A model generated the notes under the pieces. It was given only the letters and a program-made list of their open reading frames with translations. It was not told the origin of the DNA and made no database searches. The translations under genes and the position numbers were made by a program. Positions 1 to 7,968 of a DNA stretch of 64,000 bases are shown piece after piece. This DNA is from Flavobacterium rakeshii (GTDB taxonomy: Bacteria > Bacteroidota > Bacteroidia > Flavobacteriales > Flavobacteriaceae), in the NCBI RefSeq assembly GCF_009741375.1, contig NZ_WOWP01000034.1, forward strand, positions 1-64,000. The letters are read 5' to 3'. Position 1 is the stretch's first letter; every line of letters begins with the position of its first letter.

Positions 1-1986
1 ATCTACATTACCACCGGTGATTTCTGTGTCTTTTGTAGTTAAATCAAACTCCTCAATACCATCGTTAGCATCAGGGTCCGTCTGGTCACACTGAATGTAG
101 TTCGTGATTGGGGTTAATATAACAGGTTTTTCATTAACTATTAAATCCATTGTTACAACTGAGTAACATGAAGCAACTACAGCTCCCTGCTCCTGTACTC
201 TAAAATAGATTGTTTGTGCATTTGGTACAGTAGTCGTAAATAATGGTTGTGCCTGAGGGTTTATGTTTGCATCTGCATCTGCCTGAGAAAGGTGAACAGA
301 CACATCAAGAGTCATTCCCGGCTCATTTGCCATAATACCATCTATAGCATCTGTCAAATCAAACTCGGCAAGACCATCATTAGAAGCATCATCACACGTT
401 TCCATTGATGCAGGACTAACTACATCGTTAGGAAACTCTGTAAGATTAACATTAAAATTTGTTATATCATAACATCCTTCATCACCAATAACAGCCACTC
501 TTATAAATATTGTCTGACCATCTGCAGCATCATAAGCATCCGGAGTAGTTATAGCATTAGTATTAGAATCAGCATCAATTAGTGAATCATAATAAAATAC
601 TTCAAAAACATTTGGATTTAATCCAGCCATAACATCGTTATACTGTACTGTAAGATCTACAATTTCATTACCGCTACCGTCTAAATCACATACATTAATA
701 TCATCAACCTCTCCAGCAACAGGAGCCTCTGTTATTATAATATCAAAAGAAACAACTTGATAACATCCTGTAAGTACATTTTCTATCCTTGCAAAAATAG
801 TCTGACTAGCATCTGTAGAATACGCAGTATCAGGAATTATCTGATTAAAAGGAGCCTCAGCATCAGCAAGTGAAGGGTGATATGTAATAGGATACTGGAA
901 TTGGTTATAACCATTTCTAATAATCGGTGTATTTTCAGTTAAATCAAATGTATATGGAGGAGGATTACTAGAACATACATAGAAGTTATTAGGAGTACCT
1001 AATTCAAGAGGTTCATTAACTTCTACCGTTACATTCTGTGTTTTAACAACTTCAGTACCATCACAAGCAGTATATATAGCCTGAGCAGTATATGTTGTTG
1101 TCTCTTCCGGACAAACCGTAATTGTAGTATCTGTGCCTATTTCGGTAGTTCCCAAAAGCCAAGAAAACTCAACATTTGAATCTCCGTTTGGAGTAAACCT
1201 CCAAGCTTCGTTTGTTGCTGTCCAGCTACCTGTATTACGTCCTGGAGGCACAGCAGCCTGTGTACCACCTGCATTTTGAATACCTATAACACCAACACCT
1301 TCTTGCCATGAAGTACAAGGCACCCTTCTCTGAACGTATACCTCTACAACATTTGTTGTTTCATATAATACTATTTGAGAAGTTTGGGCACCAATATTAG
1401 GATCACCTTCACAAGCACTATAAAACTGTGCTACCTGAGAGAAGTTAACCACAAGTGTGCGACATGGCGCACTACCTAAAATAGCATAGTTAATATTAGG
1501 GTCGGCAAATGTATTATTAACACCCGGATCAATATCCTGATAAACACCATAAATAGCATTTCTTATAGGAAAACTAGTATTAGGTATATCCCCACTAAAC
1601 GCGTATTGACAGTACGCCCCAGGAGTAAATGTGTTAGTATCAAATGTAATAACACCGTTTGATCCAATTAATACATTGTCATAATTTTGACCATAAAAAC
1701 AAAATGAAAACGGCAGTGTAACCAATGGAGACCACACGTCATCTGTATTTACGGATACCTGTGTACCACCAATAAAAGGATATGGCGGAGCATAATCAAC
1801 AGAACTCACCTCATAAGAGGTAGTTTCACCTGTTTCGAAATACTCAGCAATAAGGTCGGTACAATCACCTGGGTTACACAAAGGCGCTGGAGCATATGTC
1901 CCTACATCAGGACAACCCGGAGCTTGCGAAAAACCTTTAAAACTTAAAATGCTCAGAAAGAACAACAAAAGGTACTTGTTTCTCAT
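1..1986 (-). CDS. Large secreted repeat protein, probable type IX secretion substrate (3' end outside window)
   Basis: The frame opens at an ATG at 1986 and stays open to base 1, giving 662 visible codons with no stop, so the gene is cut by the window edge. The product starts with a clear Sec signal peptide (MRNKYLLLFF..., likely cleavage after FSQ, about residue 21). About 300 residues of beta-rich sequence with paired cysteines follow, then repeated modules of about 100 residues, each with a 'C-D-L-D-G-S-G' or 'CDDASNDG' type segment followed by 'aeFDLT', 'YY/HLSQADADA' and 'QTIFIRV' patterns. This module style is typical of Flavobacteriaceae surface proteins that end in a type IX sorting domain (gliding-motility-associated C-terminal domain). 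The sorting domain itself is not in the window, so secretion by T9SS is inferred. Adhesin or surface-layer function is plausible but unproven. A TAnnTTTG box lies at 2022-2029. Confidence 0.85.
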   Translation of the reverse strand, partial: MRNKYLLLFFLSILSFKGFSQAPGCPDVGTYAPAPLCNPGDCTDLIAEYFETGETTSYEVSSVDYAPPYPFIGGTQVSVNTDDVWSPLVTLPFSFCFYGQNYDNVLIGSNGVITFDTNTFTPGAYCQYAFSGDIPNTSFPIRNAIYGVYQDIDPGVNNTFADPNINYAILGSAPCRTLVVNFSQVAQFYSACEGDPNIGAQTSQIVLYETTNVVEVYVQRRVPCTSWQEGVGVIGIQNAGGTQAAVPPGRNTGSWTATNEAWRFTPNGDSNVEFSWLLGTTEIGTDTTITVCPEETTTYTAQAIYTACDGTEVVKTQNVTVEVNEPLELGTPNNFYVCSSNPPPYTFDLTENTPIIRNGYNQFQYPITYHPSLADAEAPFNQIIPDTAYSTDASQTIFARIENVLTGCYQVVSFDIIITEAPVAGEVDDINVCDLDGSGNEIVDLTVQYNDVMAGLNPNVFEVFYYDSLIDADSNTNAITTPDAYDAADGQTIFIRVAVIGDEGCYDITNFNVNLTEFPNDVVSPASMETCDDASNDGLAEFDLTDAIDGIMANEPGMTLDVSVHLSQADADANINPQAQPLFTTTVPNAQTIYFRVQEQGAVVASCYSVVTMDLIVNEKPVILTPITNYIQCDQTDPDANDGIEEFDLTTKDTEITGGNVD

Positions 1987-2021
1987 TTTTTTAATTGTTT
2001 TTTTGAAACGCGAAATTTACA

Positions 2022-2029
2022 CAAATTTA
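2022..2029 (-). promoter_or_regulatory. Candidate -7 promoter box for the secreted repeat protein
   Basis: Read on the minus strand the site is TAAATTTG, a full match to the Bacteroidota -7 consensus TAnnTTTG, 36 bases before the ATG at 1986. I see no clear TTG (-33) element at the expected distance, so the call rests on the -7 box and position. Confidence 0.45.
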
Positions 2030-2310
2030 AAGCGCTGACCAGAAAAAATTATTATTTTTTAGCTTTAAGTATAAAAATATAACTAAAACATACATAATAA
2101 TACTACAACGCTTATTAATAACAGTTATTATTTAACTTACCCTACCTTGTTTATTTTTTTTAACATTTTATTTTTTTTAAGTAAATTTAAAAGGGTAAAC
2201 ATTATTTGTTACAAACATAACATATTATTTAATCTTTACACAAAACCCAAGTGAAGCAATAAAATAAAATTTCAATGAAAGCTACAGCCTTTAAAATCAA
2301 CTTTTATAAC

Positions 2311-2318
2311 TATCTTTG
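2311..2318 (+). promoter_or_regulatory. Candidate -7 promoter box for folE
   Basis: TATCTTTG matches TAnnTTTG exactly and is followed by GC, as is frequent in these promoters. It lies 39 bases before the ATG at 2358. Its presence argues against translation starting at the upstream in-frame TTG (2316), which lies inside the box. Confidence 0.55.
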
Positions 2319-2357
2319 CGTCCTGACTTTTTAGAGTATATATTAATTATTGTATCA

Positions 2358-3029
2358 ATGATTGCTAACGAGGATTTAAAAGACGATATTGGAGAAAACC
2401 ATATTGCAACAAGCGCAGAAACCCCTTTAAGGGCAGACGCTTTTGAAATGAGTGATGACCAAAAGATAGAAGCCATAAAAAAAGATGTTGAAAGCATTTT
2501 ACATACACTGGGAATGGACCTTACAGACGATAGTCTTAAAGGAACTCCTAACCGAGTGGCAAAAATGTTTGTAAAAGAAGTTTTTGGCGGACTGAACCCT
2601 TCTAAAAAACCGGGATCATCTACATTTGAAAACAAGTATAAGTATGGTGAAATGCTTGTAGAAAAAAATATAACTATTTATTCTACCTGCGAACATCACC
2701 TTCTTCCTATTGTAGGACGTGCTCACGTAGCCTATATATCTAACGGAACAGTTGTAGGACTTTCTAAAATGAACCGTATTGTGGATTACTTTGCAAAAAG
2801 ACCTCAGGTTCAGGAAAGACTTACCATCCAAATTGTAGAGGAACTTAAAAAGGTGCTTAACACCGAAGATGTTGCCTGTGTAATTGACGCTAAACACCTT
2901 TGTGTTAACTCAAGAGGTATTCGTGATATTGAAAGTAGCACGGTTACTTCAGAATTTGGAGGAAAGTTCAAAGAAGAGAATGTAAGAAGAGAGTTTTTAG
3001 ATTACATAAAACTTGATACACAATTCTAA
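2358..3029 (+). CDS. folE: GTP cyclohydrolase I
   Basis: FolE converts GTP to 7,8-dihydroneopterin triphosphate, the first step of tetrahydrofolate and pterin synthesis, as a cytosolic homodecamer. From the ATG at 2358 the product has 223 residues, close to the family norm. The catalytic zinc site is visible: the CEHH motif (residues 111-114) supplies Cys111 and His114, and Cys182 lies in 'KHLCVNSRG'. The signature 'GLSKMNRIVDYFAKRPQVQE' is intact. The frame extends upstream to a TTG at 2316, but that codon overlaps the -7 promoter box, so the ATG at 2358 is preferred. cysS follows 45 bases downstream on the same strand. Confidence 0.97.
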   Translation: MIANEDLKDDIGENHIATSAETPLRADAFEMSDDQKIEAIKKDVESILHTLGMDLTDDSLKGTPNRVAKMFVKEVFGGLNPSKKPGSSTFENKYKYGEMLVEKNITIYSTCEHHLLPIVGRAHVAYISNGTVVGLSKMNRIVDYFAKRPQVQERLTIQIVEELKKVLNTEDVACVIDAKHLCVNSRGIRDIESSTVTSEFGGKFKEENVRREFLDYIKLDTQF

Positions 3030-3074
3030 TCCTATTATTTTTATACCGTAACTTACGGATTCAAATTAACCCAT

Positions 3075-4559
3075 ATGCAATTGTATAAAAACCAGGCTTT
3101 AAAAATTTATAATTCGCTTAGCGGAGACAAAGAACTGTTTACCCCAATACACGAAGGCAGCGTAGGCATGTATGTTTGCGGACCTACGGTATATAGTAAT
3201 GTACACTTAGGGAACTGCAGAACCTTTATCTCTTTTGACCTGGTTTTCCGTTACCTGAAACACCTTGGCTTTAAGGTTAGATACGTGCGTAATATTACCG
3301 ACGTAGGCCATATTGAAGACGATGCCGATGAGGGTGAGGATAAAATTGCAAAAAAGGCAAGGATAGAAAAACTGGAACCTATGGAAATTGTTCAGCAATA
3401 TTCTGTAGATTTTCACCAAATCCTTGAACTGTTTAATAATATGCCGCCAAGCATTGAGCCTACAGCTACAGGACACATTATTGAGCAAATTGAAACCATA
3501 AAGCAAATAATAGAAAACGGTTTTGCATACGAGTCTAACGGCTCAGTATATTTTGACGTGGTTAAGTTTAATGAAACCAACCACTACGGTAAGTTAAGCG
3601 GAAGGAATCTTGAAGACATGATTTCCAACACCCGCGACCTTTCCGGACAGGATGAAAAAAGAAACCCTCAGGATTTTGCACTTTGGAAAAAAGCCGAACC
3701 ACAACACATTATGCGTTGGCCATCACCTTGGGGTGACGGTTTCCCGGGATGGCACCTGGAGTGTACTTCTATGAGTACAAAATATTTAGGAAATCATTTT
3801 GACATTCACGGTGGGGGTATGGACTTAAAGTTCCCTCACCATGAATGTGAAATTGCCCAAAATGAAGCCTGTACAGGTCAGTCACCTGTAAACTTCTGGA
3901 TGCATGCCAATATGCTTACGCTTAACGGCAAAAAAATGTCAAAATCTACAGGGAACAATATTTTACCAAGAGAGATATTCTCGGGTAATAATGAAATTCT
4001 TAGTAAGGCATTTTCACCAACAGTTACCCGCTTCTTTATATTACAAGCACACTACCGTAGTATACTTGACTTTAGTAACGATGCTATTCTTGCAGCCGAA
4101 AAAGGTTTTAACCGCCTTATGGAAGCCCTTGAAGCACTGGAAGGACTAAAGACTTCAGACAAATCGAGTATTGACATCGAGGCTTGGAAACAATCCTGCT
4201 ATGATGCCATGAACGATGACTTTAACAGCCCTATACTTATAGCTCAGCTTTTTGAAGCCGTTCGCTACATCAATCTCCTGAAAGAGAATAAGGAAACTAT
4301 TACAGTAGCTGATCTTAAACTGCTTTCTGAAACATTAAACGCTTTTGTTTTTGATGTACTTGGACTTGTTGACGAAAAAACAGCTTCAAACAACAACGAT
4401 AAGCTTGAAGGTGTTGTTAACATGCTAATTGGTATGAGAAATGAAGCCCGAGCTAACAAGGACTTTGCCCTTTCTGACCAGATTAGAAATAAACTGACAG
4501 AACTTGGTATAGAACTAAAAGACAGCAAGGAAGGTACTACGTTTTCAATTCAATCATAA
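3075..4559 (+). CDS. cysS: Cysteinyl-tRNA synthetase
   Basis: Class I aminoacyl-tRNA synthetase that charges tRNA(Cys). The 494-residue product shows the 'YVCGPTVY' start with zinc ligand Cys35, the HIGH-type motif as HLGN (44-47), the further zinc-site segments 'WHLECTSMS' and 'HHECEIAQ', and the KMSKS loop (287-291). The helical anticodon-binding part and the DALR-like C-terminal region follow. It lies between folE and yidD on the same strand. The yidD start lies only a few bases beyond its stop, suggesting co-transcription. Confidence 0.98.
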   Translation: MQLYKNQALKIYNSLSGDKELFTPIHEGSVGMYVCGPTVYSNVHLGNCRTFISFDLVFRYLKHLGFKVRYVRNITDVGHIEDDADEGEDKIAKKARIEKLEPMEIVQQYSVDFHQILELFNNMPPSIEPTATGHIIEQIETIKQIIENGFAYESNGSVYFDVVKFNETNHYGKLSGRNLEDMISNTRDLSGQDEKRNPQDFALWKKAEPQHIMRWPSPWGDGFPGWHLECTSMSTKYLGNHFDIHGGGMDLKFPHHECEIAQNEACTGQSPVNFWMHANMLTLNGKKMSKSTGNNILPREIFSGNNEILSKAFSPTVTRFFILQAHYRSILDFSNDAILAAEKGFNRLMEALEALEGLKTSDKSSIDIEAWKQSCYDAMNDDFNSPILIAQLFEAVRYINLLKENKETITVADLKLLSETLNAFVFDVLGLVDEKTASNNNDKLEGVVNMLIGMRNEARANKDFALSDQIRNKLTELGIELKDSKEGTTFSIQS

Positions 4560-4563
4560 TGAT

Positions 4564-4815
4564 TTGACATTAAGGAAAATTATAATAACACCCTTTGTAT
4601 TATTAGTACGCTTTTATCAGGGTGCTATATCTCCTTTCCTGCCTTCGGCTTGCCGCTATACCCCTACCTGCTCTCAATACACTATTGAAGCCCTCCAAAC
4701 GCACGGACTTTTTAAAGGCGGATGGCTAAGTATTAAACGTATTGCCAGCTGTAACCCATGGGGCGGACGCGGGTATGACCCTGTGCCTGAAAGAAAATGC
4801 CGTCATAATCATTAA
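4564..4815 (+). CDS. yidD: YidD-type membrane protein insertion efficiency factor
   Basis: Small (83 residues) membrane-associated protein of the YidD/UPF0161 family, thought to assist YidC-dependent insertion of inner-membrane proteins. The family core is intact: an amphipathic N-terminal segment, '[16 protein letters not shown]', '[11 protein letters not shown]', '[14 protein letters not shown]' and '[13 protein letters not shown]', with all three conserved cysteines. The start appears to be TTG at 4564. The nearby ATG at 4559 is in another frame and stops at once, and there is no in-frame ATG upstream. It sits 4 bases after cysS and ahead of lgt, an envelope-biogenesis context. Confidence 0.93.
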   Translation: MTLRKIIITPFVLLVRFYQGAISPFLPSACRYTPTCSQYTIEALQTHGLFKGGWLSIKRIASCNPWGGRGYDPVPERKCRHNH

Positions 4816-4881
4816 TTAACGGTTTTTAGACTTGGCAATCTTTCACATTTATTTATTTTTACAGAAATTAAACCAATTAAA

Positions 4882-5826
4882 ATGACACACGCTTTAAGCT
4901 TTGTATGGAACCCTCACGAAGGTATAGACCTTGGATTTTTCCTTTTACGTTACTATAGCCTTATGTGGGTAGTAGCCTTTGGACTGGGATGGTATGTAAT
5001 GAAAAACATATTTGTTCGTGAAGGCGAATCTATGGAAAAGCTGGACAAACTGTTTATTTATACTATAGTTGCCACCATGATAGGCGCTCGTTTAGGTCAC
5101 GTAATATTCTATCAACCGGAACTGTTTAAGGAAGACTTCCTTAATGTTTTCTTACCATTCAGAACAACACCAAAATTTGAGTTCACAGGCTTTGCCGGAC
5201 TTGCCAGCCACGGTGCTGCGATTGCCATTATACTTGTAATTTTTTATTACAGTAAAAAAATCATTAAAAGACCTGTACTATGGATGCTGGACCGTATTGT
5301 GGTTCCGGTAACACTGGGTGGAATTTTTATCCGTATAGGAAACTTTATCAATTCTGAGATTTTGGGTACCGAAACTACTGCAGATGTACCTACAGCCGTT
5401 AAATTTATTAGAGGCGAAGAAGGAGAACTGGGCAGACGTGCCATAATGGAAGCCACCCAACAAACAGACTACAATAAGGCATACAACCTTGTACAAAATG
5501 ACCCAAGGTATACCGATATACTTAACGCTATACCCTATAGGCATCCGGCACAGTTATATGAAGCATTTTGTTATATATTCGTGTTTGCTATAGTATATTA
5601 CATGTACTGGAAAACAGATTCAAGAAAACAACACGGACTTATTTTTGGAGTATTCCTTGTACTATTATGGACTGTACGTTTTGTAGTAGAGTTTGTAAAA
5701 CAAAGCCAAGGAGGGTTTGAAGGAAAAGAACCTATATTACTTACAGGTCAATGGTTAAGCATACCTTTCATACTGGTAGGACTATACCTTATATTTACTT
5801 CTAAGAAAAGAACTGAAACGCTTTAA
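4882..5826 (+). CDS. lgt: Prolipoprotein diacylglyceryl transferase
   Basis: Integral inner-membrane enzyme that transfers diacylglyceryl from phosphatidylglycerol to the lipobox cysteine of prolipoproteins. The 314-residue product has about seven hydrophobic segments, the Lgt signature around residue 151 ('RIGNFINSEILGT'), and the later 'YRHPAQLYEA' segment with its conserved histidine. An insertion of about 45 charged residues (about 170-215) between these motifs is longer than in the E. coli protein but common in Bacteroidota. A strong hairpin terminator follows directly, ending the folE-cysS-yidD-lgt run. Confidence 0.96.
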   Translation: MTHALSFVWNPHEGIDLGFFLLRYYSLMWVVAFGLGWYVMKNIFVREGESMEKLDKLFIYTIVATMIGARLGHVIFYQPELFKEDFLNVFLPFRTTPKFEFTGFAGLASHGAAIAIILVIFYYSKKIIKRPVLWMLDRIVVPVTLGGIFIRIGNFINSEILGTETTADVPTAVKFIRGEEGELGRRAIMEATQQTDYNKAYNLVQNDPRYTDILNAIPYRHPAQLYEAFCYIFVFAIVYYMYWKTDSRKQHGLIFGVFLVLLWTVRFVVEFVKQSQGGFEGKEPILLTGQWLSIPFILVGLYLIFTSKKRTETL

Positions 5827-5848
5827 TAAGAGCCCAAAATAACAAAAT

Positions 5849-5878
5849 AAAAAGTCCCGCACATTTGCGGGACTTTTT
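5849..5878. terminator. Bidirectional intrinsic terminator between lgt and the tonB-like gene
   Basis: AAAAAGTCCCGC (5849-5860) pairs perfectly with GCGGGACTTTTT (5867-5878) around a 6-base loop. The flanking A and T runs give a U tract on both strands, so it can serve lgt (+) and the convergent tonB-like gene (-). Confidence 0.9.
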
Positions 5879-5904
5879 ATTTTTTATCTTCAAGAATTTT
5901 AAAT

Positions 5905-6705
5905 CTAATCTGTAAGCTTAAAGTTGTAAACAATCTCACCTATTTGTTTATCAGGAGCACTGTCACTACTGTTAAACCTGGTATTCATTGCAGCAATTTT
6001 AGCCTGATCTAACAAACATTTAGCCGAATTGGTTGTACCTCTGGCACCAGGCTTAGCCGAAATAACAGTACCGTTTTTATCTACCGAGATTTCAACTACT
6101 ACAGTCCCCTGCTCATTACACAAATACTTAGGAGCCGGTTTTGTTAAAGCTTTACGACCGGCAAGCCTGTAATTGCCAGAACCGGTACCTGCTGTACCTC
6201 CACCTCCGTTACCATAACCACCCTGTAGAGAACCATCAATTTTCCCCTTATCTCCGGCTTTATTATCATCACCCTGCCCCTGTGTTGCAGTACCTTCGCT
6301 TTTAGGCCCGTTTATAAGACTGTTTAAAGCATCTGTAGTCGTTTTTGACGGCTGAGGCGGCTTAGGGGTTTCCTTTGGTTTTTCCGGCTCTTTAGCAGGT
6401 TCTTTTTTAGGTTTCTCCTTAGTAATAACAGGAGCATCAACTGCATCTTCGGTAATTACATCTTCGGTAACCGGAGATGACTCAGGCGTTGATGGTTGCG
6501 GTTGCGGTGCCGACTGTATGGGCTGCGTAGGTTGTACATCCCCCATACCATAATCAGTAGTACCAAAATTAATGGCGATACCGTTTTCCGGTGGCGGATC
6601 CATATACTTAAGTCCGAGAAAGAAACACAAAAGCAATAGCAAAGCAAATACTGCTACAGTTATTGCAAACGATTTCTTTTCCTGTTCTGTTTCTAAATAT
6701 TTCAT
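5905..6705 (-). CDS. TonB-family energy transducer
   Basis: A 266-residue TonB-like protein that would couple the ExbB-ExbD proton channel to outer-membrane receptors. Visible parts: a short cytoplasmic N-terminus, one membrane anchor (about residues 12-34), a proline/lysine/glutamate-rich periplasmic spacer (about 55-125), a Gly-rich linker, and a C-terminal TonB domain with the 'GTVVVEISVDKNGTVISAKP' strand pattern. It is the last gene of an exbB-exbD-tonB run, 8 bases after exbD. The substrate is not evident from sequence. It could equally be a general TonB or a dedicated copy. Confidence 0.9.
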   Translation of the reverse strand: MKYLETEQEKKSFAITVAVFALLLLLCFFLGLKYMDPPPENGIAINFGTTDYGMGDVQPTQPIQSAPQPQPSTPESSPVTEDVITEDAVDAPVITKEKPKKEPAKEPEKPKETPKPPQPSKTTTDALNSLINGPKSEGTATQGQGDDNKAGDKGKIDGSLQGGYGNGGGGTAGTGSGNYRLAGRKALTKPAPKYLCNEQGTVVVEISVDKNGTVISAKPGARGTTNSAKCLLDQAKIAAMNTRFNSSDSAPDKQIGEIVYNFKLTD

Positions 6706-6713
6706 TATTCCTA

Positions 6714-7106
6714 TTATTTAGGATTAACTGCTAATACTATTTTAAGCTTATTCCTTTTAGCGATATCCATCACCATTACAGCATTTTCAATAGGCACACC
6801 CTTTTCAGCACGTAATACAATAGCTTTATTTTCATCTCCCGAAAGTAATTCTAAAAGTTTAGGCTCAAGCGCTTCTTCTGCTGTAGGCTCCTTATCAATA
6901 TAATACTCCAAATCTTTAGTTATACTTACAGATACACTTTGATTATTTTCTGTCTTCCCTTTAGCATTTGGAAGGTTAAGATCAAGCGCATTGGTTGTAA
7001 CCATGGTAGAAGTAAGCATAAAGAATATCAATAACAGGAATACAATATCTGTCATTGACGACATGTTAAACTCGGGCGTTACCCTGTTTCTGCTTCTAAA
7101 CTGCAT
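6714..7106 (-). CDS. exbD: ExbD/TolR-family biopolymer transport protein
   Basis: A 130-residue inner-membrane protein with a cytoplasmic N-terminus ('RNRVTPEFNMSSMTDIVFLLLIFFMLTS'), one membrane helix carrying the conserved Asp of the proton path (the D of 'MTDIVF'), and a periplasmic domain ending 'IVLAVNPK'. It works with ExbB to energise TonB. Its start lies 2 bases after the exbB stop, so the two genes are surely co-transcribed. The length matches Bacteroidota ExbD proteins. Confidence 0.95.
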   Translation of the reverse strand: MQFRSRNRVTPEFNMSSMTDIVFLLLIFFMLTSTMVTTNALDLNLPNAKGKTENNQSVSVSITKDLEYYIDKEPTAEEALEPKLLELLSGDENKAIVLRAEKGVPIENAVMVMDIAKRNKLKIVLAVNPK

Positions 7107-7108
7107 AA

Positions 7109-7816
7109 TTATACCGGATCGTTTAATAGGTCAAGGAATTCAACTGCGTTGGCTTCCATTTGGTTTACAATTTTATCTGTTTTTACTACTAAGTGGTTAT
7201 ACCCTATGTAAGCTACAATACCTACAATCAAACCAACCACGGTAGTTGTCATTGCTGTATAAATACCACTGGCAAGAGCATCTACTTCAATTTGACCTCC
7301 GCCACTTGCTATTTCATGAAATGCAAGTACCATACCAACTACAGTTCCCAGGAAACCAATCATAGGACCCGCACCCGAAATGGTAGCAAGTATACTAACA
7401 TTTTTCTCCAGGCTGTAAATTTCCAGTTTACCGGCACTTTCAATAGCTGTATTAATATCTTCAAGCGGTTTACCAATTCTTGAGATACCTTTTTCTACAA
7501 GTCTCGAAACCGGAGTATTTGTATGCTGACATAAAAGCTTAGCACTATCCAAACGACCATTCATTATATGATCCCTAATTTGATTCATAAATCCTTTATC
7601 TACCTTAGATGCCGCTTTAAGTGTAAGCAATCGCTCTATATAAAGATAAATGGCTACAAATAAAAGTACCGCCAGTACGATCATAATTATCTGACCGCCA
7701 ATACCGCCACTTGTAAGAAGTTCGATAATAGATAATGTTTTTTCTGTAGACTGTTCGTCTAACAAAGCTTCCTGAGCCACTGCCAGGCTATCGGCAGCAT
7801 TCTGAATGTTCACCAT
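7109..7816 (-). CDS. exbB: ExbB/TolQ/MotA-family proton channel protein
   Basis: A 235-residue inner-membrane channel subunit. It has a first helix at about residues 40-62, a cytoplasmic loop, and two further helices in the MotA/TolQ/ExbB domain ('LATISGAGPMIGFLGTVVGM' and 'AMTTTVVGLIVGIVAYIGYN'), the conserved proton-channel signature. It is first in the exbB-exbD-tonB operon. The secDF terminator at 7918-7946 lies just upstream, so it should have its own promoter in 7817-7917. I see no clean TAnnTTTG box there. Confidence 0.95.
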   Translation of the reverse strand: MVNIQNAADSLAVAQEALLDEQSTEKTLSIIELLTSGGIGGQIIMIVLAVLLFVAIYLYIERLLTLKAASKVDKGFMNQIRDHIMNGRLDSAKLLCQHTNTPVSRLVEKGISRIGKPLEDINTAIESAGKLEIYSLEKNVSILATISGAGPMIGFLGTVVGMVLAFHEIASGGGQIEVDALASGIYTAMTTTVVGLIVGIVAYIGYNHLVVKTDKIVNQMEANAVEFLDLLNDPV

Positions 7817-7917
7817 AGAGAATTAATTCTTAAAATATTTATCTTTTAAATTTTAACGCTAATATAGTCTAAAAATTGCTTAATAGCCATCACGCTAACA
7901 TCTCTTTTAGAAATAAA

Positions 7918-7946
7918 AAAACCTGCCTGAAAATCAGGCAGGTTTT
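7918..7946 (-). terminator. Intrinsic terminator of secDF
   Basis: AAAACCTGCCTGA (7918-7930) pairs with TCAGGCAGGTTTT (7934-7946) around a 3-base loop, with an A run on its left that reads as a U tract on the minus strand. It lies 22 bases past the secDF stop and before exbB. Confidence 0.88.
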
Positions 7947-7968
7947 ATATATAATGTAATCTGTTATA

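Larger units (their letters stand above)
1987..2357. other. Divergent AT-rich intergenic region
   Basis: This 371-base gap separates the leftward secreted-protein gene from folE. It is very AT-rich, with long T and A runs (for example around 2150-2180), and holds the two divergent TAnnTTTG boxes described separately. I see no convincing ORF, RNA gene, hairpin terminator or repeat in it. Confidence 0.5.

Noticed and set aside
7193..7483. Plus-strand frame of 96 codons inside exbB
   Set aside because: Complement of a conserved ExbB coding region, rich in Asn/Thr/Tyr/Cys, typical of shadow frames.
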